Shown: positions 49,154-62,200, numbered from the stretch's first letter. The stretch is 64,000 nt of DNA from Mesostigma viride (GCA_009746045.1 RPFO01000059.1:434501-498500), one strand, 5' to 3'. The notes: generated by a model not told the origin, from the letters alone. Made by a program: numbers and translations.

Positions 49154-52100
49154 TCACTTCTTATTCTTGCTCCTTGCTTCTGCTTCCAATTTCTGCTCTG
49201 CTGTTTTGGACTTCTTCCTCTTTGGATCGATGGACATCGCAGGTGCCCACTTTGCCACATCATTCCAACTCTTTCCGTCCATCAGAGTCACCACCTTCTT
49301 CACATAGTCCAAAGGCATCCAGAACTTGCCCCGATGCAACTTTCCGCCCTCTGTCTCTTCTGGAAAAAACTTCATGCAAACGTCCCTCCATTTCCGATCG
49401 TATCCACCTACCTGCCCGTACAACTTCACCTCCTGTAACTTGGTATACTTTTGCTTTTCCCTACTCGCATTGGCCCTTCTCATGGTGTTCTCGGCCCACC
49501 CATCAATCCAGAAGCACTCCGGTGCTCCGTGTTTCTGTTCCCCGTCCATAAGTCTCATCCACAGCGTAGGCTTCTCATAAGGCTCTTGGCTCTGCGCATT
49601 CGCTTCCACCCCTTCAGACTGAGCAGTAAGTTTAGCTGCAGGACCGAAGCCCACCGCAGCGTTCGCCCGCACCACATCATTACCTGCGCGTAACCAATCG
49701 GCACATCAACGACGGACTAAAGTCAACGTAGATAGATTGCAAACGAATTAAAAAAAAAATTCAGGATACATGCCACGACCAAAACAGCGATTTCCTCACC
49801 CTTTGTTATTCCTTTCGGAGCTCGAGTAGCAGCTGTCTTGGGTCGAGACGAGCCGGAAGACTTGGAGGGCGCGGCAGGCTTCTTCCTCCCCTCAGACGTC
49901 GCTCTGCGAGTTGACCCTCCTGCCCCTCCACCCCTTGCCCTTCCATCACCCCTTCGCCTCCCTCCATCTTCCTCCTCCTCGTCGTCATCCCCGTCCTCCT
50001 CCTCCTCCCCCTCCTCCTCCTCCTCCTCCTCCTCCTCCTCCTCCTCCTCCTCCTCCTCCTCCCCTCCTCCTCCTCCTCCTCCTCCTCCTCCTCCTCCTCC
50101 CCTCCTCCCCCCTCCTCCCCTCCTCCCCTCCTCCCCCTCCTCCCCCTCCTCCCCCTCCTCCTCCTCCTCCTCCTCGGAGGAGGATGATGATGACTCGACT
50201 GGCTGCCTTCGAAGCTCTTTCTTGGGATACTTTGAAACGCGCGTAGGCGCGGAAGGAGCGACAGGCCGGGCAGAAGCGCCAGGCTCAGCTTCATCTTCGT
50301 CGTCCGAGATTTGAACAACTGCCTTTCGAAGCTTTTTGGAAGGGTGTGACTCCGGCTGCGGCTGGACAGACGGCCGCTGCCCACCCTTCCCTTTGTCCCG
50401 CGTCTTCTGCGGTGACGACTTCTCTCCCCCCTTAGACGTCTTCTGCGGTGACGACTTCTCTCCCCCCGTAGACGTCGCTCTGCGAGTCGACCCTCCTTCC
50501 TTTCCCTGTCCCTCGCCTCCCTCGTCCCCATCCGAATCTCCTTCCGCGTCATCCTCAGCCTTCCTCTTCTTCGCCAATGACGTCCACGAGACGTCAGGCA
50601 TCTTCCCCATCCGAACCAGTAAGTCTTCGAAGCCATCCAATGACTTCTTTCCGCCAAAAACGACCACGATGGGACGCAACTCCTGAAAAACTGCGTCGCT
50701 AGCTCGATAAGCTTCCTGTGGTAACCGGAAGCTCGTTCGACAGTTGTCTTTTTTGGAGGAACCATAAAGAGGTCATGGTCACCCCACCAGAAGTCCTTGA
50801 AGGACGTCCACTTGCGGCCGAACTCACCATCCAAATTCAGGATTCTACAGCACGGTAGTGGCGTCAGGCCATCGTCTTGCCTCGCGAAAGTGGATGGGAA
50901 GCCCTCACCGTCGCCCACCGCCACCTCCGCCGCCACCCTCCTCACAAATGCCTTCTTCCTGTCAGGGCCGCCTTTAGGGAGACTATGAGAAGAATACCAG
51001 ACGGTCATCTTATCCCAGGAAATGCTGCGCCAGTTATACTCAATCGGCTCAGCACTTTTCTCTTCCACCTTCTCCCCCCCTTTCCCTGCAACTTTCTCCT
51101 TCGCCTCAACAACCGCCTCCTTCTTCCCTTCCCCTCCTTCCATCTTTTTTTGATAGTGGAGATACAAGTCCTTGTCCAGAAGGCCGTGCGAACCCTTCAT
51201 GCTGAAGTTCGGAGCGGTTTTGTCGAGGAGATCCACTAGATCGATTTTGCTATCCATCAGATCCTTTCTCGGAATCCTTAGGTGATTGGCAAGACCTTCG
51301 GACTTTAAGAGGTAGGCGACATTGCGCGTGATGATGACGGCCTTCTCCCAAAATGCAAGGAATCGATCGACGACGTCCTTGTTCCTTGGCATCCGCCCAA
51401 GTAGTCGACAGCCGAACACCTCTTCAAATAAGCGAGAAGCCTTGTACTCCATATCAGCCCCCCCCTTACATTCGCCATCCAAGTCGGGCTTTTCCTGAAA
51501 CTTAATAAGGATGAATTGGCGAACGCACTCAAGTACGTCCTTGGCCAACTCCACCAACTTTGACAGCTTTTCGGGCCCAACCTCCCCACTCATGATGCAT
51601 TCACACACAGCGTCCATCATCGGAAACGACGCCAGGTTCCTTACAGACGTCCAGGACACCTTTTGCCCCTTCTTGGTGCCCTCGGCGTTAGCGAACCGGC
51701 ATCTGAGAGTCATAGTCTCCTCAGAAGCTGGTGTGACGTCATTCTCATCATCCGGCCTGGCCTTTGTGAGGCGCAGGAAGGTGTTCGCCAGAACTCGATT
51801 GTAATTTGAAATTTGGGAAGGTTGGGCCTTGTTTTTTTTCCGCTCGCCTTCTTCCTCCCTCAACTCCCCCTTATCCTCCTTACTCCCCTCCAAACTCCCT
51901 TCCCTCCCGACTGATTGTTTGGTGGCCGGCAGGATGTACGCCAGCAGGTTCGTGTAATGGCCATCGGGAATAAAATGCCCTTTGCCCTGCTTCACGACGC
52001 CGTGCAAGTACAGCCTGTTGTAATTCCAAACATCCAGAAGCGCCTGCCCAAGCGTCCGATCCGCTACCGCCTGATCTTCGGCATTGGCGCCCTTGGAGAT

Positions 52101-55100
52101 TTCGAATAGGCGATCCAGCTTCTTCTTCCCAACCTCCTGTCACGAACAGAGGAACGAAAAATTGACACACAAGAACAATTCAAGGGTCGACTTGCAGCGT
52201 GACGTTATGAACGCACGGGAGCGCGAAAAATGGTCTTCAGCGCCGAAATCGGTAAGTTAGGGTCACTCTGCGAAACCACCCCAGAAATATGTCGGGATGA
52301 GAGTTTGACTGCCATTGTCGTTTCTGTGTGCGACTTCCCGCATTTATAATGCATGATAAAGGAAGACTTTTGACATGGTCACTCCACAGTGCGACCCTTA
52401 CTCGACATAACACGACGAAGTGGTGGAACTGCAGCGTCACCATTGCCATAGATAGAACTACCACTTACAGATATTTCCGGGAACTTTTTACACTCGTCCC
52501 AATTTGGAAGAAGGTCGGCCCCCCGAAGCAGAATGACGTTCGTTCCCCCGTACCCAGTATGGAATTGTTCCATAAGGGATGAGAAAAGTTTAGCCGCCGC
52601 GGCACTGTCCTTCGCGTTCTCAGACGCTGCCCCCCCTTCACACATTAGTTTCTTAACATGTGTCACACCGGGCGTCCATTCCCCCTCCAATTGCTTGAAA
52701 GACTTTAAACCCTTGAAATAGTGGTTTCCGTCGACCACCGCATATCGAAGAACGAGATATTCGCCATCAGGATGTTCTTCGTGAAATCTTGGGTCGAATG
52801 CCTTTAAGGAGGCCTGGCTTATTAGGCTGAAGACCTCCCTTGGTTGAAAATCAAAGGGCAGAACGTCGTCTTGTTCCCCGACTCGTGCATAGGTCCGGAA
52901 CTCAACACCTCTCTTGAGGAAAGAAGCGGTGGACTTGGTTCCAAGATACTTCTCAATCTCCTTGTCGGACAAGGGGCGAAAGTAACGCGAGCCCACGAAC
53001 TCCGCGTCAGTCCTAGCGCCATGGCATTTTTTCAGCCAATCCCGGTAAGGGCCGGTGGACGTGATGTGTTTGGCGAAGAGGCTTGGCTTGGTTTCCGCAA
53101 GCGCTTGAAAGGCGAACTGCCACACAGGGATGCACACCTTAAAATGCAAACTGTTTGTCTTTGCATTCAGCAAGATGCGCCCGTTCTCCCTGAACACCTC
53201 ATCGCTTAGCAACCGCTGCCTCATGTTGTCAGGCAAAATCAGCCCGTTGACGGTGTGAATGCGCATGCTATTGCAACCGGTATCGATGAAGTCACTCGGT
53301 CGAATCCAACGGGATTCCCGCACAGCATTCGCGTCCCGAATGGCTTTGTCCCTGATCTCCTTCTCGGAGTCCACGGTCGTTGCCATCTTCCAATCTTTGA
53401 TGATCGGCTCCTTGTCCACCTTTCCACTACTCGTCAGGATCCCCTCCTTGAAGAGCTTTGAAAGTGCTTTCAGAAGCTCAAGAAAAGGGGAGAAGGTAGG
53501 CCACTTTAATATATCCGACGCCGGCGCCTTGCCCCTGGCTTCGACGTAGTTAAGCATCTCCTTGACGAGTGCAAAAACGGCATCATTGCCGGCCAACCTT
53601 CCGTCACCGTCTCCTTCCCCCTCGGCACCCTGAACGAAGGCATTGACGAACATGAGACAAGAAAGCAATAAATAGTTTAACGTATGCATATAGTCCGCGA
53701 GCGTAGGAAAATCTCAGAGTAGGGTGCTAAGAACACAGAAGGTAAAAAGGGTCACTCCACGGAGCTACCCCTCTGAATCTAAATCACCAAAAACGCACCG
53801 CTTCCTTTTCTCCCGCCTTCTTCCCCTTCTTTCCTTTTCCGCCTTTCTCCCCCTCGCCACCCTGGAGGAAGGCATTGACGAAGATGAGACAGGAAAACAA
53901 TAAATAGTTTAACGTTTGCAAATAGTCGGCGTGCAGACAAAAAATACCGAATAGGGTGCAAAGCACGGAGAAGGTAAAAAGGTTCACTCCACAGAGCTAC
54001 CCCTCTAAATCTAAATTCCGCAAAAAACGCACCTCTTCCTTTTCTCCCGCCTTCTTCCCCTTCTTTCCCTTCCCGCCCTTCTCCCCCCGGCCGCGTCATC
54101 CTCCCCCTTATCCTTCCCCTTCTCCTTTTTATCCGCATCCCTCTTCTTTTTGGACGCTTTTGCCTGACCCTCAAGCAGCTTCGCCCGTTCACGATCCCTT
54201 CTCTTGAGATCCACTTCATGAACTTGATGACCTTGTCCACCTTCGCCTCCGTGTACGCCTTTGGTTTCCACTTGAACTTTTCGGTGCCCTTGGACTTGAC
54301 TTGGTTGACGAAATCATAGGCCAGGTCACCGTTGAAGGTGTCAGATTGCATTGCGAAATCGGCCGCCGCCTCAACGCGTAGTTGGGTGAGATACTTGCGA
54401 AACTCCCCGGCACCCATCGTAACATCCTTAGGGGGATTGCCTAGGATGAGTCGCCAATATCACAGAGTCTGCACCTTCTTCTTCTGGCAATAAGCTTTAG
54501 GTAAGCTGCTGGAGTGTCGTCGTCGCCTTTTTTTAGCCTGCTGGAAGGTATACCAACAACACACAACATACACATGAAGCGAAATGTATTAAGAAGAATA
54601 ATCTGCACTCTGGCATCCTAGCTCTGCAGCGCGACCTTCAGCGTTATAAACTTAAAAAACATTGCACAAACCTTTGCCTTCCCTTCCCCTTCGGAGTTGG
54701 CTCGGGCTCATTTTCTTCCTCCTCCTCCTCCTCCTCGTGCTCCTCCTCCTCTTCCTCCTCGTCCACCTCCTGCTCCTTCTCCTCCTCTTCCTTCTCGTCC
54801 ACCTCCTGCATGAAAAAAAAAAATAATAATTCAGACGATGACATAAAAAAAACGAGCATTAATTTTTTTTAACGTTGCTCTGCGGAGCGACCCCAACCCT
54901 AAGCTTGAACAGTAAAATGAAACAAATTTCCTACCTCTACGTTCTCCGTCCCCATCCCTTCGACCTCTTCAAAAGGTTGATCGTCATCCTGCAAGACGAA
55001 ACGTGCGTTCAGATAAATATACAAAGTCAGTCAAAACAGGAACTATTTCTTGAATATCCTATCTTCACAAATCGACCCGAACCTTTAGCGGCATTTGCTT

Positions 55101-58100
55101 ACCTCCGGTTTCCACGCTGAAGGACTTTGTCCCTCAAAACATGGAATGTCACCCTCCTGGCGGGAAGTAGAGCAAGAAATGCGTTCATCGTTAGTAACAA
55201 TTTTCAACAAAAGAAATACACAACACTAATCTAAACGGACTGAATAAAAATGTACACAAATGTCAATAATTACCTCAATGTCAAATCTCCACTCCCGCAA
55301 CACTTGTCCGATCGGCCACATCTCAGATGGAGTTGTGTGGCTCAGTTCGTTTTCGAAAAACGTCCGAAGAAAAAACAAGTGAGATAGCATGTCCTGACTC
55401 CATGATTTCTCGTTTATGTTCGCCGTCACTAACGACAGGCAGTCGTCGATCCCCTTGTACTCAAGCCATGCGACAACCTCCTTTCGTGGGGGCTCATACT
55501 GTCCGGCCATGTCGAACTCCCCACTCTGACGAAAACGCAGGATCTCATCCTCGCACAACTGAAGAAACAATTCAACAGCTCGACTCGGAAGAATAGGGTC
55601 TGGGTTCACCCTAAACTGCGCCATCCACACTGAATACGACGAAAGGAAGTGCGATCTAACCCCATCCAAATCTTCAATCACTTCCGAACCAGCCCTGAAC
55701 AACTCGGGAGATACCGAGTGGTCCATGGCGATCAGAAAGTCGCCGAAGACATCCCAGTCGAACTGTGCAGCCTTGAACCCTTTCTTCAAGAGCAGATTGA
55801 CATCCGTTTCCGTCAGCGGGGAGGTGTCCCAATCCTCACCTGTCTTCCCCTGCTCTAGGACCTGGTACATTTCCCACCTGCAGACAGATATGATGATGTC
55901 AAAATACTCGTGTGACAATGGGTGCTGTCTCGTGTCCTTGCAGTACTGTTTGGTCGCACAAGACAGCTTGATCCAGACGAGCAGGCTTCGAGGAACATAA
56001 GCTGTAACATCCACTGCGTCGGGTATATTCGACCCGCACTCGGTAACAAGCAACTCGAAGGTGTCGAAGAGAGATGCCATTTCTTCCCCTTCACCTTTTG
56101 CCTCTAAGGCTCCGCCCCATGACTTCGAACAAAAAGGCACGAAGACCAGATTCACTCCAAGGGTTCATTATCTCATCAGGCCTGGCCATATCATGTATTA
56201 CTTCCATCCTCTCATGCCAGACACCGTCATCGATCGCAACTTCGATCTCCTTCGACACAAAGGTGCTCAAGAACGACTTGGCGTCATCGTTCAGATGTTT
56301 TTCGTAAGTCGTCAACCATGACTTCCAAGTTTCCAAGCCCCTCAACTGGATCGGCTGCACACAGGTCCACAAAACGAAACAAAAGCATAATCGGAAAAAA
56401 AGTTTAGGGTCACTCTGCGAAGTGACCCTTCATAAAAAAATCTCAAACAGAACGAACGACTAACTGACATGCACTATGAAGCGGCGAAAAAATTATTAGC
56501 TCACCCGCAATTTCTCCTCCCCACTCCCAACCTCGGCGTTCCCCTGAGACTCTGTCTCATCTCCCCCTTTCTTCCTCTGGATGCAGCAAGACAGAGGAAA
56601 GCATACTCGTTGAAAAAGTTTAGGGTCACTCTGCGAAATGACCCTCCATAAATTAATCACACATGCAAGGAAACGGCAACTCAGAAATGATGGACAAATG
56701 AACAAAGAACAAAGGCGAAAAACACAGGATTACTTATCGCTCACCTCCGTTGTTGTCCCGCTCTTCTTGGGATCCTCTGACTTCTTTTCGTCTGCCCCCC
56801 GCTTCCTCTGAAATCAAAACAACAGGGAAAAGCATACTTGTTGGTTCAGGTTAGGGTCACTCTGCGAAATGACCCATTCATGGTCAGACGAGCTTAGCAG
56901 AGATAAGGAATAACGAAACCGTTAAAAAAAACACGCACACTAATGGGGGTAAAAACTGTTTCTCACCTGAGACGGCTCCGTACCCTCCTTCTCCGAGACC
57001 CCCGCGGTCTTCCCATCCACCTCCGTCGACTTTTCTGCAGCCTGCGCCTTCCTGCGCTCCTCCTCAAGTTTGGCTTGGTATTTCAGGCGTGCCGCCACAC
57101 CCGCCTCCATCATCCTCTTCCCCTCCTCCTGCACCTTCCTCTTCGCCTTTGCCTCCTCGTCCTTCTTTTTCCTTTCCTCATTCGCCTTTCTCTCCTTTTC
57201 GTCCCGCTCCCACGACGCCCTCCTCTTCCTGCGCTCCGCCTCCTCCATCTCCGCAGCTTCCATTTCTGCCTGCTTCGCCTCTCGCTCTGCCCTTTCCTTC
57301 TTCACCCATTCCCTCTGCTCCCTTTCCAGGAGCTCCTGGGCGGCCTTCCGTTCCTTGTCCTTTTTCTCCAGATTCACCAGATCTTCGGCGTGCTGCGTTG
57401 CCTGATCCAGATAAGAAGTCAGAAGTGCCATGCGGTCATTCCTTCTCTTTCTTTCCTCCTCCGGAAGATCCTCCAGTGGCCTTGGGTCTGCCTTGTCCCT
57501 GTCCTCCATGCTGATCAGGAGGTCAATGTTCTTCTGCAGATCACGCAGGAACCGCTCATGGTCATCCTCCTTCTCCTCCCATTCCGCTCTTGCTTTCTTT
57601 CTTGCCTGTGGGGAGCGGCTCCTCGGAGGTGAGTTTGACGACCGGCGCTTGGGTGGCGACCGGCGCTTGGGCGGAGACTTCCGACCTGGAGACTTTGCAG
57701 GCGACTTGGGCGGTGATCGGGACTTGGAGGTCGCCCCCTTCTTTGGAGGGGAGCTTTGGGGAGACGCGGGCTGCGAGCTGGGCTGTGAGGTCGAGGCCTC
57801 GGGTAGGGACCTTGAAGGAGACCTGGGCGACGTGCTGACCTTCGAGGTCGAAGCCTCGTGGTGGGACCTTAGAGGTGACTTGGGCGGCGGGCTGCCCTGC
57901 TCAGACGCCTCGTGGTGGGCCCTTGGAGAAGACTTGGGCGGCGAGCTGGGCTTCGAGGTAACCACCTCGACGGGGGCGGACCTCGGCGAGTTTGAGGTCG
58001 ACTTCCCGAGGACGGGGGACTCCTTGTTGATGGCGGGCCGCTGGGGAGACTGTGGAGACACAACGGAGCTGGACCCAGCCCCGGCAGCCTGTGCCTCAGG

Positions 58101-58439
58101 TGCGGGCCGCTGAGGAGACTGTGGAGACACAACGGAGCTGGACCCAGCCCCGGCAGCCTGTGCCTCAGGTGCGGGCCGCTTGGGAGATTTGGAGGCCGAC
58201 GCCTCCACGGAGCTTGGCCCAGCCCCGGCAGCAAGCATTGTTGACAGAGGAGGAAACTCCTCTACGCCCTTGGGCGGAGAGGCGGGTGGCGTACTATACT
58301 TAGGAGACTCGCTCGTCGACTTGACCTTGTCGACATAGGTGGCCCTCTCCACCTCTTTTCCCTTCTGAAGCAAGGAGGCCCTCTCCTGCTCCTCCTTTTC
58401 CTTCTGAAGCTGAACTTCCCTCTCCTTCTCTTGTTCCTT
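49154..58439 (-). CDS. Very large multi-exon gene of unknown function, frame-broken
   Basis: Exons (minus): 58439-56967, 56807-56745, 56576-56505, 56354-55274, 55156-55103, 54988-54935, 54805-54672, about 54420-54033 (5' edge unresolved), 53861-53799, 53629-52469, 52136-49800 and 49683-49154. Apart from the unresolved exon, borders are GT/AG and phases agree once single-base slips in T-runs are allowed in exon 4 (near 56125) and exon 11 (near 50690). The product would exceed 2,300 residues. Exon 1 is Ser/Pro-rich (repeats of QRPAPEAQAAGAGSSSVV), then a Lys/Glu coiled coil. Exons 7 and 11 contain long acidic or Glu/Arg runs. Exon 10 has a globular region with EYLVLRYAVVDGNHYFKGLK, reminiscent of the G-N-H motif of ParB/sulfiredoxin-like folds. 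Exon 11 contains FKDFWWGDHDLFMVPPKK and, across the slip, IVVVFGGKKS. Exon 12 is basic-ended (KNKK). I do not recognise the protein. The 5' exon is not identified. It may belong to a mobile element. Confidence 0.6.
49966..50178. repeat. (TCC)n-rich tract coding an acidic/Arg run
   Basis: A TCC/CCT microsatellite with TCCCC slips, inside exon 11 of the large gene. Depending on the frame it reads Glu- or Arg-rich on the minus strand. Confidence 0.9.
52376..52400. repeat. Intronic mini-hairpin (exon 10-11 intron)
   Basis: ggtcactccacagtgcgacc forms an imperfect palindrome. A second, partial one (gggtcactctgcgaaacc) is at 52259. Same family as the motifs at 53748, 53976, 56403, 56621 and 56852. 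Confidence 0.75.
53620..54090 (-). repeat. About 230-bp tandem duplication of an exon-intron unit
   Basis: The segment with cattgacgaacatgagacaa, aacaataaatagtttaacgt and ctcccgccttcttccccttc occurs at about 53635-53850 and about 53872-54090. It carries the Lys/Glu-rich exon end, its donor and a mini-hairpin (53748 and 53976). Confidence 0.85.
56355..56966 (-). repeat. Three homologous introns, each with the same mini-hairpin
   Basis: Introns 56808-56966, 56577-56744 and 56355-56504 each contain a motif reading gggtcactctgcga then rtgaccc (at 56852, 56621 and 56403), and each has gtatgctttt near its 3' end. The enclosed exons both begin AGGAAG and encode short Lys/Glu-rich peptides, consistent with tandem duplication of an exon-intron unit. 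Confidence 0.8.
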
Positions 58440-58604
58440 CTGCGGCAAATAAGGAAAAACAAATAGACCAATGTCGGATGAAGAAAGTGTAAATTCGCAT
58501 CAGCGTGAGGGGTGGCGCTGCAGCGCTACCCTAAGAAGAAACAAGGATGAAATCCCATTCAGGTTTGGGAAAAAAAAAATCGAAGATGTAACTTTTATAA
58601 ACGT

Positions 58605-59215
58605 ATCTGGAAAGGGTGACTCGGCAGCGCGACCTTACAACACAAATGTGATTGAATAACGTATCTTGGAAAGGTCACTCGGACGCGCTACCCTACAAAC
58701 AAAATGTTATTGAATAACGTATCTGGAAAGGGTGACTCTGCAGCACTACCCTACAAACAAAATGTTATTGAATAACGTATCTGGAAAGGGTGACTCTGCA
58801 ACGCGACCCTACAACCAAAATGTGATTGAATAACGTATCTTGGAAAGGTGACTCTGCAGCGCTACCCTACAAACAAAATGTTATTGAATAACGTATCCGG
58901 AAAGGGTGACTCTGCATCGCGACCCTACAACCAAAATGTGATTGAATAACGTATCTTGGAAAGGTGACTCTGCAGCGCGACCCTACAAACAAAATGTTAT
59001 TGAATAACGTATCTTGGAAAGGTGACTCTGCAGCGCGACCCTACCAACAAAATGTTATTGAATAACGCATCTTGGAAAGGTGACTCTGCAGCGCGACCCT
59101 ACAAACACTGAATGGAAGTTTGCATTGTGAGGGGGTCACTCTGCAGCGCGACCTTACAAACAAAGACTGCGACATTGCGCAAGGGTAGGGGTCACTCTGC
59201 AGAGCGACCCTACCC
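58605..59215. repeat. About 58-bp tandem array containing the mini-hairpin, about 10 copies
   Basis: The unit holds ttgaataacgtatctggaaa, then gggtgactctgcagcgcgac, then cctacaaacaaaatgttat. Hairpin cores lie near 58612, 58671, 58728, 58786, 58844, 58901, 58961, 59019 and 59077, with two more divergent ones at 59129 and 59187. It lies immediately 5' of the large minus-strand gene. Confidence 0.92.
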
Positions 59216-59252
59216 AAAAACAATACTAACCACTCCCCAAAAAAATCACGCA

Positions 59253-62200
59253 TGGATGGTGGTGGTGGGTGGCTGGCATGCATGGATGGTGGTGGTGGGT
59301 GGCTGGCACGCATGGATGGTGGTGGTGGGTGGCTGGCACGCATGGATGGTGGTGGTGGGTGGCTGGCATGCATGGATGGTGGTGGTGGTGGCTGGCATGC
59401 ATGGATGGTGGTGGTGGGTGCTGGCATGCATGGATGGTGGTGGTGGGGTGCTGGCACGCATGGATGGTGGTGGTGGGTGGCTGGCATGCATGGATGGTGG
59501 TGGTGGGTGGCTGGCATGCATGGATGGTGGTGGTGGGGTGCTGGCATGCATGGATGGTGGTGGTGGGTGGCTGGCATGCATGGATGGTGGTGGTGGGTGC
59601 TGGCACGCATGGATGGTGGTGGTGGGGTGCTGGCATGCATGGATGATGGTGGTGGGGTGCTGGCATGCATGGATGGTGGTGGTGGGTGGCTGGCACGCAT
59701 GGATGGTGGTGGTGGGGTGCTGGCATGCATGGATGGTGGTGGTGGGTGGCTGGCACGCATGGATGGTGGTGGTGGGTGGCTGGCATGCATGGATGGTGGT
59801 GGTGGGGTGCTGGCACGCATGGATGGTGGTGGTGGGGTGCTGGCATGCATGGATGATGGTGGTGGGGTGCTGGCATGCATGGATGGTGGTGGTGGGTGCT
59901 GGCACGCATGGATGGTGGTGGTGGGGTGCTGGCATGCATGGATGATGGTGGTGGGTGCTGGCATGCATGGATGGTGGTGGTGGGTGGCTGGCATGCATGG
60001 ATGGTGGTGGTGGGTGGCTGGCATGCATGGATGGTGGTGGTGGGTGCTGGCACGCATGGATGGTGGTGGTGGGTGGCTGGCACGCATGGATGGTGGTGGT
60101 GGGTGGCTGGCATGCATGGATGGTGGTGGTGGGTGCTGGCACGCATGGATGGTGGTGGTGGGTGCTGGCACGCATGGATGGTGGTGGGGTGCTGGCATGC
60201 ATGGATGGTGGTGGTGGGGTGCTGGCATGCATGGATGGTGGTGGTGGGTGGCTGGCATGCATGGATGGTGGTGGTGGGTGGCTGGCATGCATGGATGGTG
60301 GTGGTGGGGTGCTGGCACGCATGGATGGTGGTGGTGGGTGCTGGCATGCATGGATGGTGGTGGTGGGGTGCTGGCACGCATGGATGGTGGTGGTGGGTGG
60401 CTGGCATGCATGGATGGTGGTGGTGGGTGCTGGCACGCATGGATGGTGGTGGTGGGTGCTGGCACGCATGGATGGTGGTGGTGGGGTGCTGGCATGCATG
60501 GATGGTGGTGGTGGGTGCTGGCACGCATGGATGGTGGTGGTGGGTGGCTGGCATGCATGGATGGTGGTGGTGGGTGCTGGCACGCATGGATGGTGGTGGT
60601 GGGGTGCTGGCATGCATGGATGATGGTGGTGGGGTGCTGGCATGCATGGATGGTGGTGGTGGGGTGCTGGCACGCATGGATGGTGGTGGTGGGTGGCTGG
60701 CATGCATGGATGGTGGTGGTGGGTGGCTGGCATGCATGGATGGTGGTGGTGGGTGGCTGGCACGCATGGATGGTGGTGGTGGGTGCTGGCATGCATGGAT
60801 GATGGTGGTGGGTGCTGGCATGCATGGATGGTGGTGGTGGGTGCTGGCACGCATGGATGGTGGTGGTGGGTGGCTGGCACATGCATGGATGGTGGTGGTG
60901 GGTGCTGGCACGCATGGATGGTGGTGGTGGGTGCTGGCATGCATGGATGGTGGTGGTGGGGTGCTGGCATGCATGGATGATGGTGGTGGGTGCTGGCATG
61001 CATGGATGGTGGTGGTGGGTGGCTGGCATGCATGGATGGTGGTGGTGGGTGGCTGGCATGCATGGATGGTGGTGGTGGGGTGCTGGCACGCATGGATGGT
61101 GGTGGGGGTGCTGGCATGCATGGATGGTGGTGGTGGGTGCTGGCACGCATGGATGGTGGTGGTGGGTGCTGGCATGCATGGATGATGGTGGTGGGGTGCT
61201 GGCATGCATGGATGGTGGTGGTGGGTGCTGGCACGCATGGATGGTGGTGGTGGGTGCTGGCATGCATGGATGATGGTGGTGGGGTGCTGGCATGCATGGA
61301 TGGTGGTGGTGGGTGGCTGGCATGCATGGATGGTGGTGGTGGGTGGCTGGCATGCATGGATGGTGGTGGGTGGCTGGCATGCATGGATGGTGGTGGTGGG
61401 TGGCTGGCATGCATGGATGGTGGTGGTGGGGTGCTGGCACGCATGGATGGTGGTGGTGGGGTGCTGGCATGCATGGATGGTGGTGGTGGGGTGCTGGCAC
61501 GCATGGATGGTGGTGGTGGGGTGCTGGCATGCATGGATGATGGTGGTGGGGTGCTGGCATGCATGGATGGTGGTGGTGGGTGCTGGCACGCATGGATGGT
61601 GGTGGTGGGTGCTGGCATGCATGGATGATGGTGGTGGGGTGCTGGCATGCATGGATGGTGGTGGTGGGTGGCTGGCATGCATGGATGGTGGTGGTGGGTG
61701 GCTGGCATGCATGGATGGTGGTGGTGGGGTGCTGGCACGCATGGATGGTGGTGGTGGGGTGCTGGCACGCATGGATGGTGGTGGTGGGTGGCTGGCATGC
61801 ATGGATGGTGGTGGTGGGGTGCTGGCACGCATGGATGGTGGTGGTGGGGTGCTGGCACGCATGGATGGTGGTGGTGGGTGGCTGGCATGCATGGATGGTG
61901 GTGGTGGGGTGCTGGCACGCATGGATGGTGGTGGTGGGGTGCTGGCATGCATGGATGGTGGTGGTGGGGTGCTGGCATGCATGGATGGTGGTGGTGGGTG
62001 GCTGGCACGCATGGATGGTGGTGGTGGGTGGCTGGCACGCATGGATGGTGGTGGTGGGTGGCTGGCACGCATGGATGGTGGTGGTGGGTGGCTGGCACGC
62101 ATGGATGGTGGTGGTGGGGTGCTGGCATGCATGGATGATGGTGGTGGGGTGCTGGCATGCATGGATGGTGGTGGTGGGTGGCTGGCACGCATGGATGGTG

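Noticed and set aside
49806..50679. Separate gene encoding an acidic or Arg-rich protein
   Set aside because: The Glu-rich and Arg-rich versions are alternative frames of one exon. A one-base slip near 50690 joins the coding frame into exon 11 of the large gene.
58439..58448. Start codon for the 502-codon ORF of the large gene
   Set aside because: The upstream bases read TTGCCGCAG before AAG, which fits a splice acceptor. There is no ATG, so the first exon must lie elsewhere.
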